Shown here: piece by piece, positions 1 to 9,745 of the stretch
How positions within the stretch are numbered: the first letter of the stretch is position 1
How the letters are laid out: the number at the start of each line of letters is the position of its first letter
DNA from: Apostichopus californicus
Lineage: Eukaryota; Echinodermata; Holothuroidea; Aspidochirotida; Stichopodidae
Assembly (NCBI GenBank): GCA_020650975.1
Contig: JAIPMN010002588.1
Location: 407-35,027, forward strand
Direction: 5' to 3'
DNA: 34,621 nucleotides
Translations under genes and position numbers: made by a program
Notes under the pieces: generated by a model
What the model saw: the letters and a program-made list of their open reading frames with translations, nothing else
The model's database searches: none
Told to the model about the DNA's origin: nothing

Positions 1-3000
1 GTATCCCCCCCCCCCCCACCACCACCCTTTCTGATCGAAAGTTTTTTATGTTCAGTATAGGAATGTTTCCAGGTTAAAAGGGAGAACCTTTTAGATGTCT
101 CTACCAAAACTACTTGAATTACCCAATTGATGTCTGAATCTGCTCTATACTACAACGTTCCCCCATATTTTGGTACAATCAAGCAATTCCACTTTTGTTT
201 CACTTTACAGTCCCTTTCATTTTTTCACTCTATGTCACTCTTTTCTTCATTGTTTTTCCTTACGTTGGTTAGATATTAAATCATAATTCTAAACGGTTTT
301 CATGCGTTCCATACAATAACCAATGACCGTTGTACGTGACTGTGTAATTATTCTGATATTGCATCCAATTTACAAGTATAGATGTACTTGACTGTTTGAA
401 CTTGGTCAATGTGGATCCATGACATCACATCCCTTACCAGTTCATTCCATGTTCTTTCACTCATATGAGTTGTTCTTGTCATATACATAAACGTTACATC
501 ATGACACCATGTTCTATGAACGTGTGAGTAATGAAACGAATTATGTGTGACATTGCAATCTATGGCGTCGGCTTTGTTTCAAGTTAAATCGGGAATTCTG
601 CAATTATTGTGCAATTCCATCACTCGGTGACGTCATACTAATTACTACGCTGTGAAAATCGTAAGGGATCCTTGTAAACATCTTCTCCCTTGGTTAAAGG
701 TAATTTATCAGTCGTTACATTCAGTGTACAATGGAACACTTTAGGTGTTACTCTTTATTATGCCCGCACCATTGCTTGGCGCCATTGTACTTTCTCAAGG
801 GTATACGACAAGCGGTGTCAAAATTCAAAACAGCACTTGTGAAAAAACAAATTCGCGCCCTACATTTGAGAGATGCAATAATCTAGATTAATGTATAAGA
901 GTCCCGTCGTCACAGTGTATGCACAGAAGGGCACGAGTTTGCCCCTGTATGGTTAAAACTTGACGTGCTAGCTTTTTTAAACATGTTTGGTGAATTTTTG
1001 GTAGATTTATTCGATGCTATACAAACAAAGAGAAAATACCGTGTAAAAACAAATATATACGAGAGATTTAACCGTTAGTATCTCACAACGATAGTTAAAT
1101 CCCAAATAGAATACGATTGAGAAGATTTTTTAGATGACGTCATTACCACAATCATTCAGAAATGTCGGTTTGAAAAGCAGATTAAAAATACGATGAAAAA
1201 TCAAATTTGGCCAAAGAACGACGTCGCTACGGATGCCGATAATTAACATAATATTCAACGTGTTTGTATGTATGCTTTAGCTCTTTCGCACAGATTTTTT
1301 ATAAATGATCAGAGTTGGGAGCTGTAACCTTAGGCCGCTGAGCCAGTGATTAATAACACCAGACATAAACCACCGCGTTCTGAATATTACGAACATACGT
1401 TTTGCAGAGCCTGTAGGGTGGGGGAGGGTGGGAGTAGGGTGGTTTATTCCGAGTGTTACCGATTAGTTAATTCCCATTGCGAGATAAAATTGAGACACGA
1501 GCTAGCACACTTCAAATTGGAGCTTACATTTCGTTGCTATGGTAACATCATGAAATTTCTAACAATGCATCTTTAATATAAACCTCATCATTATCGATTT
1601 CTAGCCTACTGTATACTAATCCGTAAAAGTAAAAAGGCGAATTAGGCGAGTTAACTCCTCGATAATGCTTAAAGCGCCCCCCCCCCCACTGGGAGGGGGG
1701 ATTGCTGTAACATCATTCAACGAATATAAAAACAAGAAACATTGTTACCTTACAAACGAATCGATGTCGTTTGTTTCGACATATGCACGCACGTCACAAC
1801 GCAGAATGATGTTACATGGGGCGCTATATGTAAATAGGTAGAAAGTGTGATCGGTAACAGTGTCAAACGTAAGGCAGTGTAAACCCCATAAGGGGATGTT
1901 TCTGCGTGCACATGCGTACAATATCCTCCGTTTGTAGAGAACTGAAGTTGATGCTATATGCCTGGTTCATATATAGCAAATAGTATACTGTACTTCCTTT
2001 TTTTCCAGTACAATAACCATTTTGGCAAGAATTGTTAATGCTTCCAAACAGCTCGTCATGACAATTTTCACGGGACCACATTAATAACATTTACGGATCA
2101 CTAATCCATTAAAGTGCAATGTATCAGAAAATCCAATAATTGTGATAATTCACAGCTAAATTCAACTAGATTGTATTTTCCCTGCTGGTGGAGATTCTAC
2201 AAAACTACATGATTTCCTCCGGAAGTTTGACTTCGCAGTAGATAGAACACCCGTGTGGGAGGGGAGGGACTTAGGGAGGGGGTGTAGTCACTGTTACACC
2301 TGCAGCTGAAGTGCTGAACATGATCATAAACAATGTCTTTAAACGTTTGCAGGTCTAGAATGGATCGTTGTAGACTATGACTATTCGTGATACACTGAAA
2401 AAAAAAACATATCGTAGCATCAGGGTAAGAACTGAAGTATACCATGATAGTATGAGCATGTACGTATATGAATATTAAAATTACACTTGGTTATAATCAG
2501 CAACAGGACGACACGAACTTACTGACTCAGTTGTCTCACACCATGCATAAATACAAGCTATTACAATGTATTGAACGATGGAACTCTGTAAACAATATTC
2601 TCTACGGTAAAACGGTATACCGTACATTAAGTTTATGTAATCCGCGTGGGAGTTTAAGGAACGGTCAATCGCCACCCGAGGGAATTACCCGTCTATTTTG
2701 TCAAATTCATCATTGTGACCAAGAACGACACTATACGAAGAGGAGACCCCCACCCTACCCCAACACCCCCCCCCCAAAATAGGAGCTGACGTGAGTAATG
2801 ACTAACATTAGTCCTCCAATTAGACACGAAATTGTACCATAGGAAAGATAAATTGTACGAAAATTGGGAAAGATTTCTCATATTCTGAAATTTACGAGAT
2901 TCGCAGTGGGAGGAAAATGTAATTATCAGTCATCAGTGCGAGGGAAAGAGAGGGTTTTTTATCTGGTATGAGTCTATAAAAGTCTAATATTGTTTATTGA

Positions 3001-3740
3001 TCAATGAAAGAGAAGAACTTATCAATCACGTGATTCACGTTAAAGTACAGAAAATGGCTTCCAAATACCGTAGTAATGATTGTTCTAAGCTATGTGTGAT
3101 CTTCCTTACTAACAAAAAATAAAATAAAATAAAAACAGAGCACAATTAATATCACAAGACATAAAGACTCGATTATTCTGCTCGTTAACACACTGAATAT
3201 AAGAAGAAGAAAAAAGATATATCAAAGAATAGGAACATCCATAACAAAAAAAGAGGTTCTCAATTTAAAGCCGTTACATTTGAAAGTTTCTGTGTGATAG
3301 TCTTTTAACTAGAAGGTAATAGTGATGTAGCGATAACATTAAGAGTTTTGAGAGTACTCGTTGGAGCAAACATTAATTTTGCACGTATCGCAATTAAGTC
3401 CTCATTTTCTTGAAAGGTTTCCGAAACGCGAAAACTTGAAAGAATGTTCTAAGGAAGCACGCGCTCTGATTAAACATTTTTGGTCTAGAATTATAACAGG
3501 AGCACGTTCTGTCAGACTTACTCGTAGTCGTAGCCCTGTGAGGAAATGTCTTTGTGGAGTACTTAATGTGATTGTATTCTACAAAACGTTCTTGAAAAGT
3601 GTAACATCTTTAAATTCGCGTTAGGAGAGGCCAAACGTACTCTTTTGCATATACTCAGGACGATAAACTCCGAAATAGAAATACAACTTGAGAACACGAA
3701 AGTTCATTCGGTTTTCCTCAATCTTTGTATCGTAAACATG
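1..3740. other. Non-coding stretch, no gene recognised
   Basis: I see no convincing exon here on either strand. Open frames such as 3361-3624 (plus) and 1863-2090 (minus) are short, lack recognisable domains and have no convincing splice context. The stretch begins in a poly-C run, has another C run near 1677-1688, an A-rich microsatellite near 3114-3136, and two perfect TGACGTCA palindromes (628-635 and 1135-1142). Gene A to the right ends in an open splice donor, so this DNA could be its last intron or could hide diverged terminal exons. Confidence 0.5.
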
Positions 3741-4353
3741 CAGGCGCGGATCCAGGGGGGTCCAGGGGGTCCGGACCCCCCTGCTCTTGGCCCAAAAAAA
3801 AAGAGAAAAAAAAAGAGAGAGAAAAAAAGAGAGAGGGAAAAATAATTAAATTAAACGCCAATTTTAAACATGTAGGACGTCAGAAGGGCGGTTATCCTTA
3901 CAAATCAGCCAGGTGTGTCTTTTCCGTCAAATGAACTATAGTGTGCACGCGTGCTACACGTGCCAAAAATGCCTAAAAATCTCAATTTTCAGACCTAGGG
4001 TCTAGTCATGTACAGAAGGTGACGGAACGGGAGGGGGATTGCGGGCTAAAGGCATTATGATTTTTGTATCATCTCAACTCATCTGATATGTATTACCATA
4101 TTTCATAGATTGTTTTTTTCTCATCAATTGAGAAATTGCAGACATGAGATCCATATTTTCAGGCTAGGTACATGCAACTTAGAATACTCGGGAAGTGCCG
4201 TTTCCGGCCATCTGGGGGGTTTGTAAAGCCAAAAATTTTTGGGTACGCTCCGCGCCAACCGATGGTGGCGCTCCGCTTAGATAGTCTTACGTTCAGGCGC
4301 GACTGGACCAGTCAGACCCCCCCCCCCTGTCACAAATCCTGCATCCGCCCCTG
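3741..4353. mobile_element. Non-autonomous DNA transposon (MITE-like) with terminal inverted repeats
   Basis: The left end reads CAGGCGCGGATCCAGG and the inverse of the right end reads CAGGGGCGGATGCAGG, matching at 14 of 16 positions. The 613-bp interior has no transposase frame; it holds a G/C-rich block just inside the left end and an A/G purine tract near 3795-3842. Ends of the CAGGGGCGGATCCAGG kind are common on small hAT-like elements in marine invertebrates (from memory). No clean 8-bp target duplication is visible (taaacatg on the left, aaatgtgg on the right), so the superfamily is uncertain. Confidence 0.6.
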
Positions 4354-5280
4354 AAATGTGGTGGACGTCTGCATGTATTCAGTGTTCTTTAATAAACAAC
4401 TATGTTATTGTACATTATTAATATCATTCTTTTGCTGTTGATTATTTTTTTTCTTTGTTTATTTCTTGCTATTGTTTTCTTCTCTCTCTATTGTCGTTGT
4501 TGTTGATTTGTTTGGTGGTTCGTATTTGCACTCTACACAGAAACAATTTTGTGTTCCATTTAATTATTTTTTTGCTAATGTTTATAGAAAACAAAACTTT
4601 ATGTTGCGTCAGATGAACTGACCTAAGATGTTCAGTCACTTTAATTGATGAGCCTCGTAGTTTTAATTAGTCATTTATTAAGACAAATAAAAGTGACATA
4701 TGTAAATACATCCTGAAATTGATAACACTGAGTTTTGAAGCTCTATGGCATGTCAAAAATTCATTTTGTACCTAAATTAATACTTGAGCGGGCACATCTT
4801 TTATTTCGTTTGTGTGTATGTGTGTGTGTTTTTTTTTATATATAATACGCTGAAGAATTGAACAAGCCCATAACGGGCATCAAAATTAATCCACGGCTGC
4901 TGGAGATTCTTTCATATGTTTCTGTATTCGTTGACTTTGTTTTTATTTGAAAGGTAGATGATGCTTTTAAAATTGTTTTTCTACACAATGGGGATTTTTT
5001 TTAAATGATCTAATATCGGCGCTGTTGTCAAAAATAATACTGTTGACCTCTATCATGAAACCTTTTTTTTTACAGTATATTATAGGGAAACGGAGAGATT
5101 TCACCTCTATAGAGGAGCATGTGACATCACACATTGAAAAAAATTTACAACCCGTCCACTGAAGTAATTTTACAAACAAACTTACGCGAACGATTCATCA
5201 AAAGAAATTTCTATCTGTTTTCGGTAGCTAAAGAGATAAAGCTGATACTAAGGTAATCTTTCTCCTTTAAAGATACTTAC
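4354..5280. other. AT-rich non-coding DNA next to the last visible exon of gene A
   Basis: This is probably the start of the intron after gene A exon 4, since the exon ends in a good donor (GTAAGT on the minus strand) at 5280-5275. It contains T-rich tracts and a short TG-rich microsatellite near 4811-4830. No exon matching gene B exons 6 to 8 was found. Confidence 0.5.
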
Positions 5281-8200
5281 CTTATATCTCTCGCATCAAT
5301 GTAAGAATATTCAAAGTCAAGAGTATTCGAAGGATCAGCGAGATCAGACTGCAAGGCGTGCTCAACGAGGGTAGCCGTGTCTAACGCCAATAGTTCATCC
5401 ATAGTTAGTTGACCTTTGCCCTCTGGATCTATAACATCCCACGCCTGTAACATAATAAGTATGACAATATGTTCAACAAAACCATTACAGCCGTACATGT
5501 GTTTTACAGCCTATTCATTCATTCATACGTTTGTTCGTTCTTTAGTTTATTAATACATTCGTTCGTCCAGTCATCTATTCACTCATTCGTTCGTCCAGTC
5601 ATCCATTCATTCATCCATCCATCCATCCATTCGTTCGTTCAGCAATCCATCTCTTCATTCATTCGTCCAGTCATCGCTTCATTCGTTCGTCCAGTCATCG
5701 TTTCATTCATTCGTCCAGTCATCGCTTCATTCGTTCGTCCAGTCATCCATCCCTTCATTCGTTCGTCCAGTCATTTATTCACTCATCCATTCATTCGTTC
5801 GTCCAGTCATCGTTTCATTCATTCGTCCAGTCATCCATACATTCATTCGTCCAGTCATCCATCTCTTCATTCGTTCCTCCAGTCATCCATTCGTCCAATG
5901 ATCCATTCATTCATTCATTCCGTTCAGTTTATACGGTTGTCTCTTATTCACAGTACAAACTAATCAAGCCATGTACATTGGGTGATAATAGCAGCTGTAG
6001 GTTTTCCGGGTTCAGCCACAAGCACAGAACTAATGATAAACACGTACATACCTTTAATAAAGAGTTCATGTAGTCATCGGACACTCTGTCTGGGAAAAGT
6101 AACATATATTGTTCTAGAAACATCTCTTTCGTCGCCAATCCATAATACTCTGCTTTCTTGACATAGTTTGCTCTGTTAAGGAATAGAAATGTAAGAACCA
6201 GACAACACATATAAACCAGTTCAAAGATCGTTTACGGGGGTGGGTATACCTTAGCCCCATAGCTCACCGTTAGGTATGACTCAGGCTATACCACGGGGTG
6301 CTCATTATGTATAGCCCGCGGGCTAAACCCCTCCCGAGACAGATGTCAGTCCGGCCCACAAGTTGGACATTAATCGAGTGTGCGGACCGTAAAGGCCTTA
6401 GGCTTGAACACCCTATATACTGGACTATCCTGCACCGACAAGGCTCATATATTTAGGTATACAAAGCAGTGAAACTTGGAATCTGTCTGGCTCTTGAAGC
6501 CAATTCATGCTCATCTCTGACCTTCGAAGAGAGTCAGAGAAGCTTGTTCTATACTGTTGTGTGATAAGTGATGTACTTTGTAATTGGTGACATCATTAGT
6601 GACGTCATGACTCTTGCAATATGGCTGATGAAAAGGCATTTTAACATACCATTGTTACCCCCCCCCCCCCCTGCGCACTGCCCGACTGATTGCGACCCGA
6701 CTCAATGCGACCGTCGTGGATCGTTAGGCAGCTTGCCCGTTCTTTAAACTACTGCTGATCAAATTTTGATAGCTTTAAGTCGAGGAAACTGAACATGTAG
6801 CGTTTGCCCTACTGGTATTCGGCAATGTGCAGGCGTTCACGGCAAAACCTGTCCAGTATTAACAAAATGTAACCAATCACCGTACAGCAATTTTGCATGT
6901 GACCAAACCGAGCACCGGTCGTTAACATAATGCAGTTGTTGTATGGGACTTTTCAGTCGTTTGGTTTGCAGGGGTCAGTTTTAGACTGTGGTGTCTTCAA
7001 GACTATCGCACTACTAGGTCACGACGGTCGAGTTAAATCGAGACTGGGCTCATTGGGCATTGTGCGGTGGACTTGAGTCTGTTGTACTGAGTAATATTAC
7101 GTGTATAATTAATTACTTAAGATTCCACACGTCCATGTTACCCATGGTCATAATACCATGGCCCGGCCAATTCCAGAGCACTTCCATTTCATGAAGAGGG
7201 ATATTTCGTTGGTTGTCTCTATCACAGCCGTCATCCTCAAATGTTTGAATACGTGAGAAAAGCATCGAAACAGCAACGTTCATGGTATCAAACGAATCAA
7301 CTTGATGGTAGTAACCTGTAGAGAGAATGAAGAAACCCAAGAAACAAATATATATCTTCAATGAATTCATTCAAAGTTTGGTCTTTTTAGTTTTGTAACA
7401 CATTAAAAAAAATACATGAAAGTGTCTTATGAATTTCATAATATCTAAAAAATAAAATCCACAAAAGTAGCCTGGTTGTTGGTCTTTTCAGACAATTTTC
7501 CAAACGGTTAAAAAATTTGGATGGATGTTTAGTTTTAAATTTCCTACTGCAAAAATGTTATGTGTTGCGTTTTGTATGTTTTAAGCAACACCACAACACA
7601 CACATTACATAAACAGCTAGACGTTCTTGGACTTCCATCAGTTTTCATCAACATGGGCCGGTATTAAACATGGTTCATAAATACAACTTGAGACTAAATG
7701 TAATACGATTGACACTGTAACTTAGATTATAGACAAACCTACAATAACATGTTTATAATAAGCGGAATCGCTGCAAGGGAGAAAGTGCCTTTACACTTGT
7801 TACACACCCAAACGAGACCGGTCTATATAAGTATCCACTATCCACCCACTATCACTATTTTCTTTCGATGAACCCCTGCACTCCGCACCCCATCCCTTCC
7901 AATGAACTTAACCAATGTAATGGCTTGACTGCAATACTTACCCTTTGGCAGGAATAAACAATCTCCAGCATATAGCATATAGTCTGAATAGTGTATTTTG
8001 GTAATATTTGGAAACCTGAGTAAGTCTACTTGATTCACATCTACGTCAGAGCGCCCTCCTATTTCTCGATCTGGTTCATATGATTTATGGATATATTGCT
8101 CATATTTGCTATCAACCAATTTCCATCTTTTAGTTCCATTCATTAGACAATTGATCTGATTAAATGCATCTTTGTGTAAGACACTCTGTGAGTCTCCTGA

Positions 8201-8704
8201 GCTCATCCACAGATCGACTTCGACTATTCGGCCTCCCATGTTGCCACAAGACATACACGATAACACCGTCACATCGCGGTACATCGGTTCCGGTAACTGT
8301 GACACGATATAAGAATCAGTTTGGTGGTAATGTTTAAGAAAAGAACCTAATTTGTCCCTTCCTAATCCCTCTGAACCGACCGGTATCCTACTTGTAGCTT
8401 CAAGCTTTCCTTCCAAACGGACTTCAAGGCTTCCGTAGTGTTTGTCGAGATACTCTTCTGTCCACAAATCGAGAGCGGGACTTTTCCTCGCTGCACCTCT
8501 TAAAATAAGAGGGGTCTCAGGTTTGACATATTTCTCCCAAAATGTCCAAGGATCCGGAATGACTTCCGTTTCTTCGATGAGGACATCAGCTCGGCGATGT
8601 CCCCCGAAAGGCTCCATGTGCCCTGTCGGGATCCCATCATCCTCCAATGCAGCTTTAACCCCGGAAGTGACGTACAGTGTTAGAAGAGCAAACGTGGGTA
8701 ACAT
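5281..8704 (-). CDS. Gene A: secretory JmjC/cupin-8 domain oxygenase with EF-hand-like segment (3' end missing)
   Basis: Four exons join in frame on the minus strand: 8704-7942 (763 nt), 7315-7117 (199), 6172-6052 (121) and 5444-5281 (164), giving 415 residues plus two bases. All introns are GT..AG. The ATG at 8704 opens a signal peptide of about 18 residues ending VKA. The JmjC-type domain follows: H177 and D179 in VLHKDA, the NGT sequon and K192 after it, then AGDCLFLPKG and H258 in GYYHQV across the first splice junction. These fit the Fe(II)-binding triad of JmjC/cupin-8 2-oxoglutarate oxygenases, which hydroxylate or demethylate proteins; the substrate here is unknown. Residues 362-415 carry a loop-like DPEGKGQLTMDE. 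Exon 4 ends in a donor, so at least one more exon exists. Gene B is its diverged paralogue, transcribed the other way. ER location is inferred from the signal peptide and from gene B. Confidence 0.85.
5394..5429 (-). other. EF-hand-like loop in gene A
   Basis: Residues 367-378 read DPEGKGQLTMDE: acidic at loop positions 1, 3 and 12, Gly at 6 and Leu at 8, as in an EF-hand. Lys at position 5 is atypical, so calcium binding is plausible but not assured. Confidence 0.5.
5512..5926. repeat. ATTC-derived minisatellite in gene A intron 3
   Basis: Repeats of about 20-40 bp built from ATTC/GTTC tetramers carry a core CGTCCAGTCATC. Spacings between cores are multiples of four (24, 28, 36, 40), and 24-bp units keep a plus-strand frame open from 5469 to 5963. 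I regard that 164-codon frame as an artefact of the repeat. On the gene's strand the array begins about 67 bp upstream of the exon 4 acceptor. Confidence 0.85.
6312..6325. repeat. Perfect 14-bp palindrome
   Basis: TAGCCCGCGGGCTA is a perfect inverted repeat in gene A intron 2. It sits in a short stretch rich in GGCTATA/TATAGC words (6225-6325), possibly the remains of a small repeat. Confidence 0.4.
6671..7065. mobile_element. Possible degenerate inverted-repeat element in gene A intron 2
   Basis: The left flank contains CGACTCAATGCGACCGTCG and the inverse of the right flank contains CGATTTAACTCGACCGTCG, with further loose matches outward (GCACTGCCC against GCACAATGCCC). The arms enclose about 300 bp without coding potential and abut a poly-C run at 6658-6672. 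The match is imperfect and the outer limits are uncertain. Confidence 0.4.
8168..8176 (-). other. Iron-binding HxD motif of gene A
   Basis: The codons for H177-K178-D179 lie here. In the JmjC/cupin-8 fold this His and Asp, with a distal His (H258, encoded at the start of exon 2), hold Fe(II). All three are present, so the domain is predicted to be catalytically competent. Confidence 0.8.
8651..8704 (-). other. Predicted signal peptide of gene A
   Basis: Residues 1-18, MLPTFALLTLYVTSGVKA, form a hydrophobic stretch ending in small residues at -3 and -1 before an acidic mature start (ALEDD). This is a typical eukaryotic signal peptide and supports 8704 as the start codon. Confidence 0.7.
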
Positions 8705-9029
8705 GTCGATGTATTTCGAGCGTTTTTCCCAAGTGATTAGTATACAACCGCTATGTCAATTATTCCTCTATCCGGGACTTGATGTTCTGAGATGGCGAGT
8801 TGTTATGGACCGTGACATTGAAACAAAAGAACAAAAATACTAACACTGATAATGATACTAACAGCAACAATATAACATTATAAAACATTATTATAATTTA
8901 GGTGACGCTACATACAGTAATAGTAAACAAAAACCAGGTTACATAAACTCCCGTACATCACATAATCTCATCATTTGAAAGATGCTAAACACAATGAACA
9001 ATTTAGTTTTTCACTTCTTTGCCTATCGG

Positions 9030-9037
9030 TGACGTCA
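9030..9037. promoter_or_regulatory. Candidate CRE-type site (TGACGTCA) upstream of gene A
   Basis: This perfect TGACGTCA palindrome is the consensus for CREB/ATF bZIP factors and lies about 330 bp upstream of gene A's start codon. Its position makes it a candidate promoter element; function is inferred. Confidence 0.35.
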
Positions 9038-9700
9038 TCTTACGTCATATTTTCCTGGCTTAATTGACTGTTCATTGAAAATATGGTAGAATATTGCAGT
9101 TTTGTTGTTTCGTTACTCCAAGGACATGTCTAGCGTGCATGTGATAGTATTCCTTTTTACTCCCATTATGAATTAGGAAATTTCGGATTTCATTTGAAAG
9201 AAATCATTGACCCGTTACTCTCGAAGGAGACAATGCATTATCTTTTTATGCAGTTTTCGGCAACTATAACCATAACCCCGGTACCAAGTGAAGCATTAAC
9301 CGGAATTACCCCGCGGATTTCGTTTGCAAACTAAAGTCACGAAAACAAATATATCGGGGGAGTTCCACCATATTATGTACGCTTTACTTACACTTTAACG
9401 TCCAAGCAATAATGAGACCTCAAGGAAGTCTACTGTTTTTTTTAACCCTATAGCTTACCATACCCACCCCCTTGTTGAACTAGTTTGCAGAGCCTCGCTA
9501 TACATGCATATATGCCTTTCTTTCTGGCATTGTCACGTTGTGACCACTGCGTCACACGCGCAACGATGGTTCATTTAAATTATTTTGAAACTTGATTGTC
9601 TTGTCACTCGATACTAAGAAATTGCAATAAACACACGAGGCAAATAGTAAATTTCAGCCTTCTTGTTGACTACTATTAGACTATATATACAGGGTCAGTT

Positions 9701-9745
9701 ACACACAATACAATTACACATAATACAATTACACATAATACAATT
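9701..9745. repeat. Three-copy 15-bp tandem repeat
   Basis: Three direct copies of ACACATAATACAATT (the first with one difference), followed by a partial fourth. A simple AT-rich tandem repeat with no apparent function. Confidence 0.8.

Noticed and set aside
1300..1366. Minus-strand TGGCTCAGCGG matching a tRNA box A
   Set aside because: No box B or tRNA fold follows at the right distance.
1863..2090. Minus-strand frame containing the residues HDEL
   Set aside because: The HDEL is internal and not followed by a stop, so it is not a retention signal.
2300..2394. Minus-strand exon-like segment with a strong acceptor and a CAG/GTGTAA donor, translating to SILDLQTFKDIV, faintly like gene B exon 7 (DILDNLETVLTKF)
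   Set aside because: Exon phases do not match gene B and the similarity is too short; RNA-seq would be needed to revive it as a gene A exon.
3361..3624. Plus-strand open frame of about 88 codons
   Set aside because: Begins at TTG right after a stop, has no ATG start, no domain and no splice context.
5469..5963. Plus-strand 164-codon open frame rich in Ile, His, Ser and Phe
   Set aside because: It is the translation of the ATTC-based minisatellite; 24-bp units keep the frame open. The real gene is on the other strand.
8442..8843. Plus-strand 133-codon frame
   Set aside because: Antisense shadow of gene A exon 1, whose JmjC motifs are clear.
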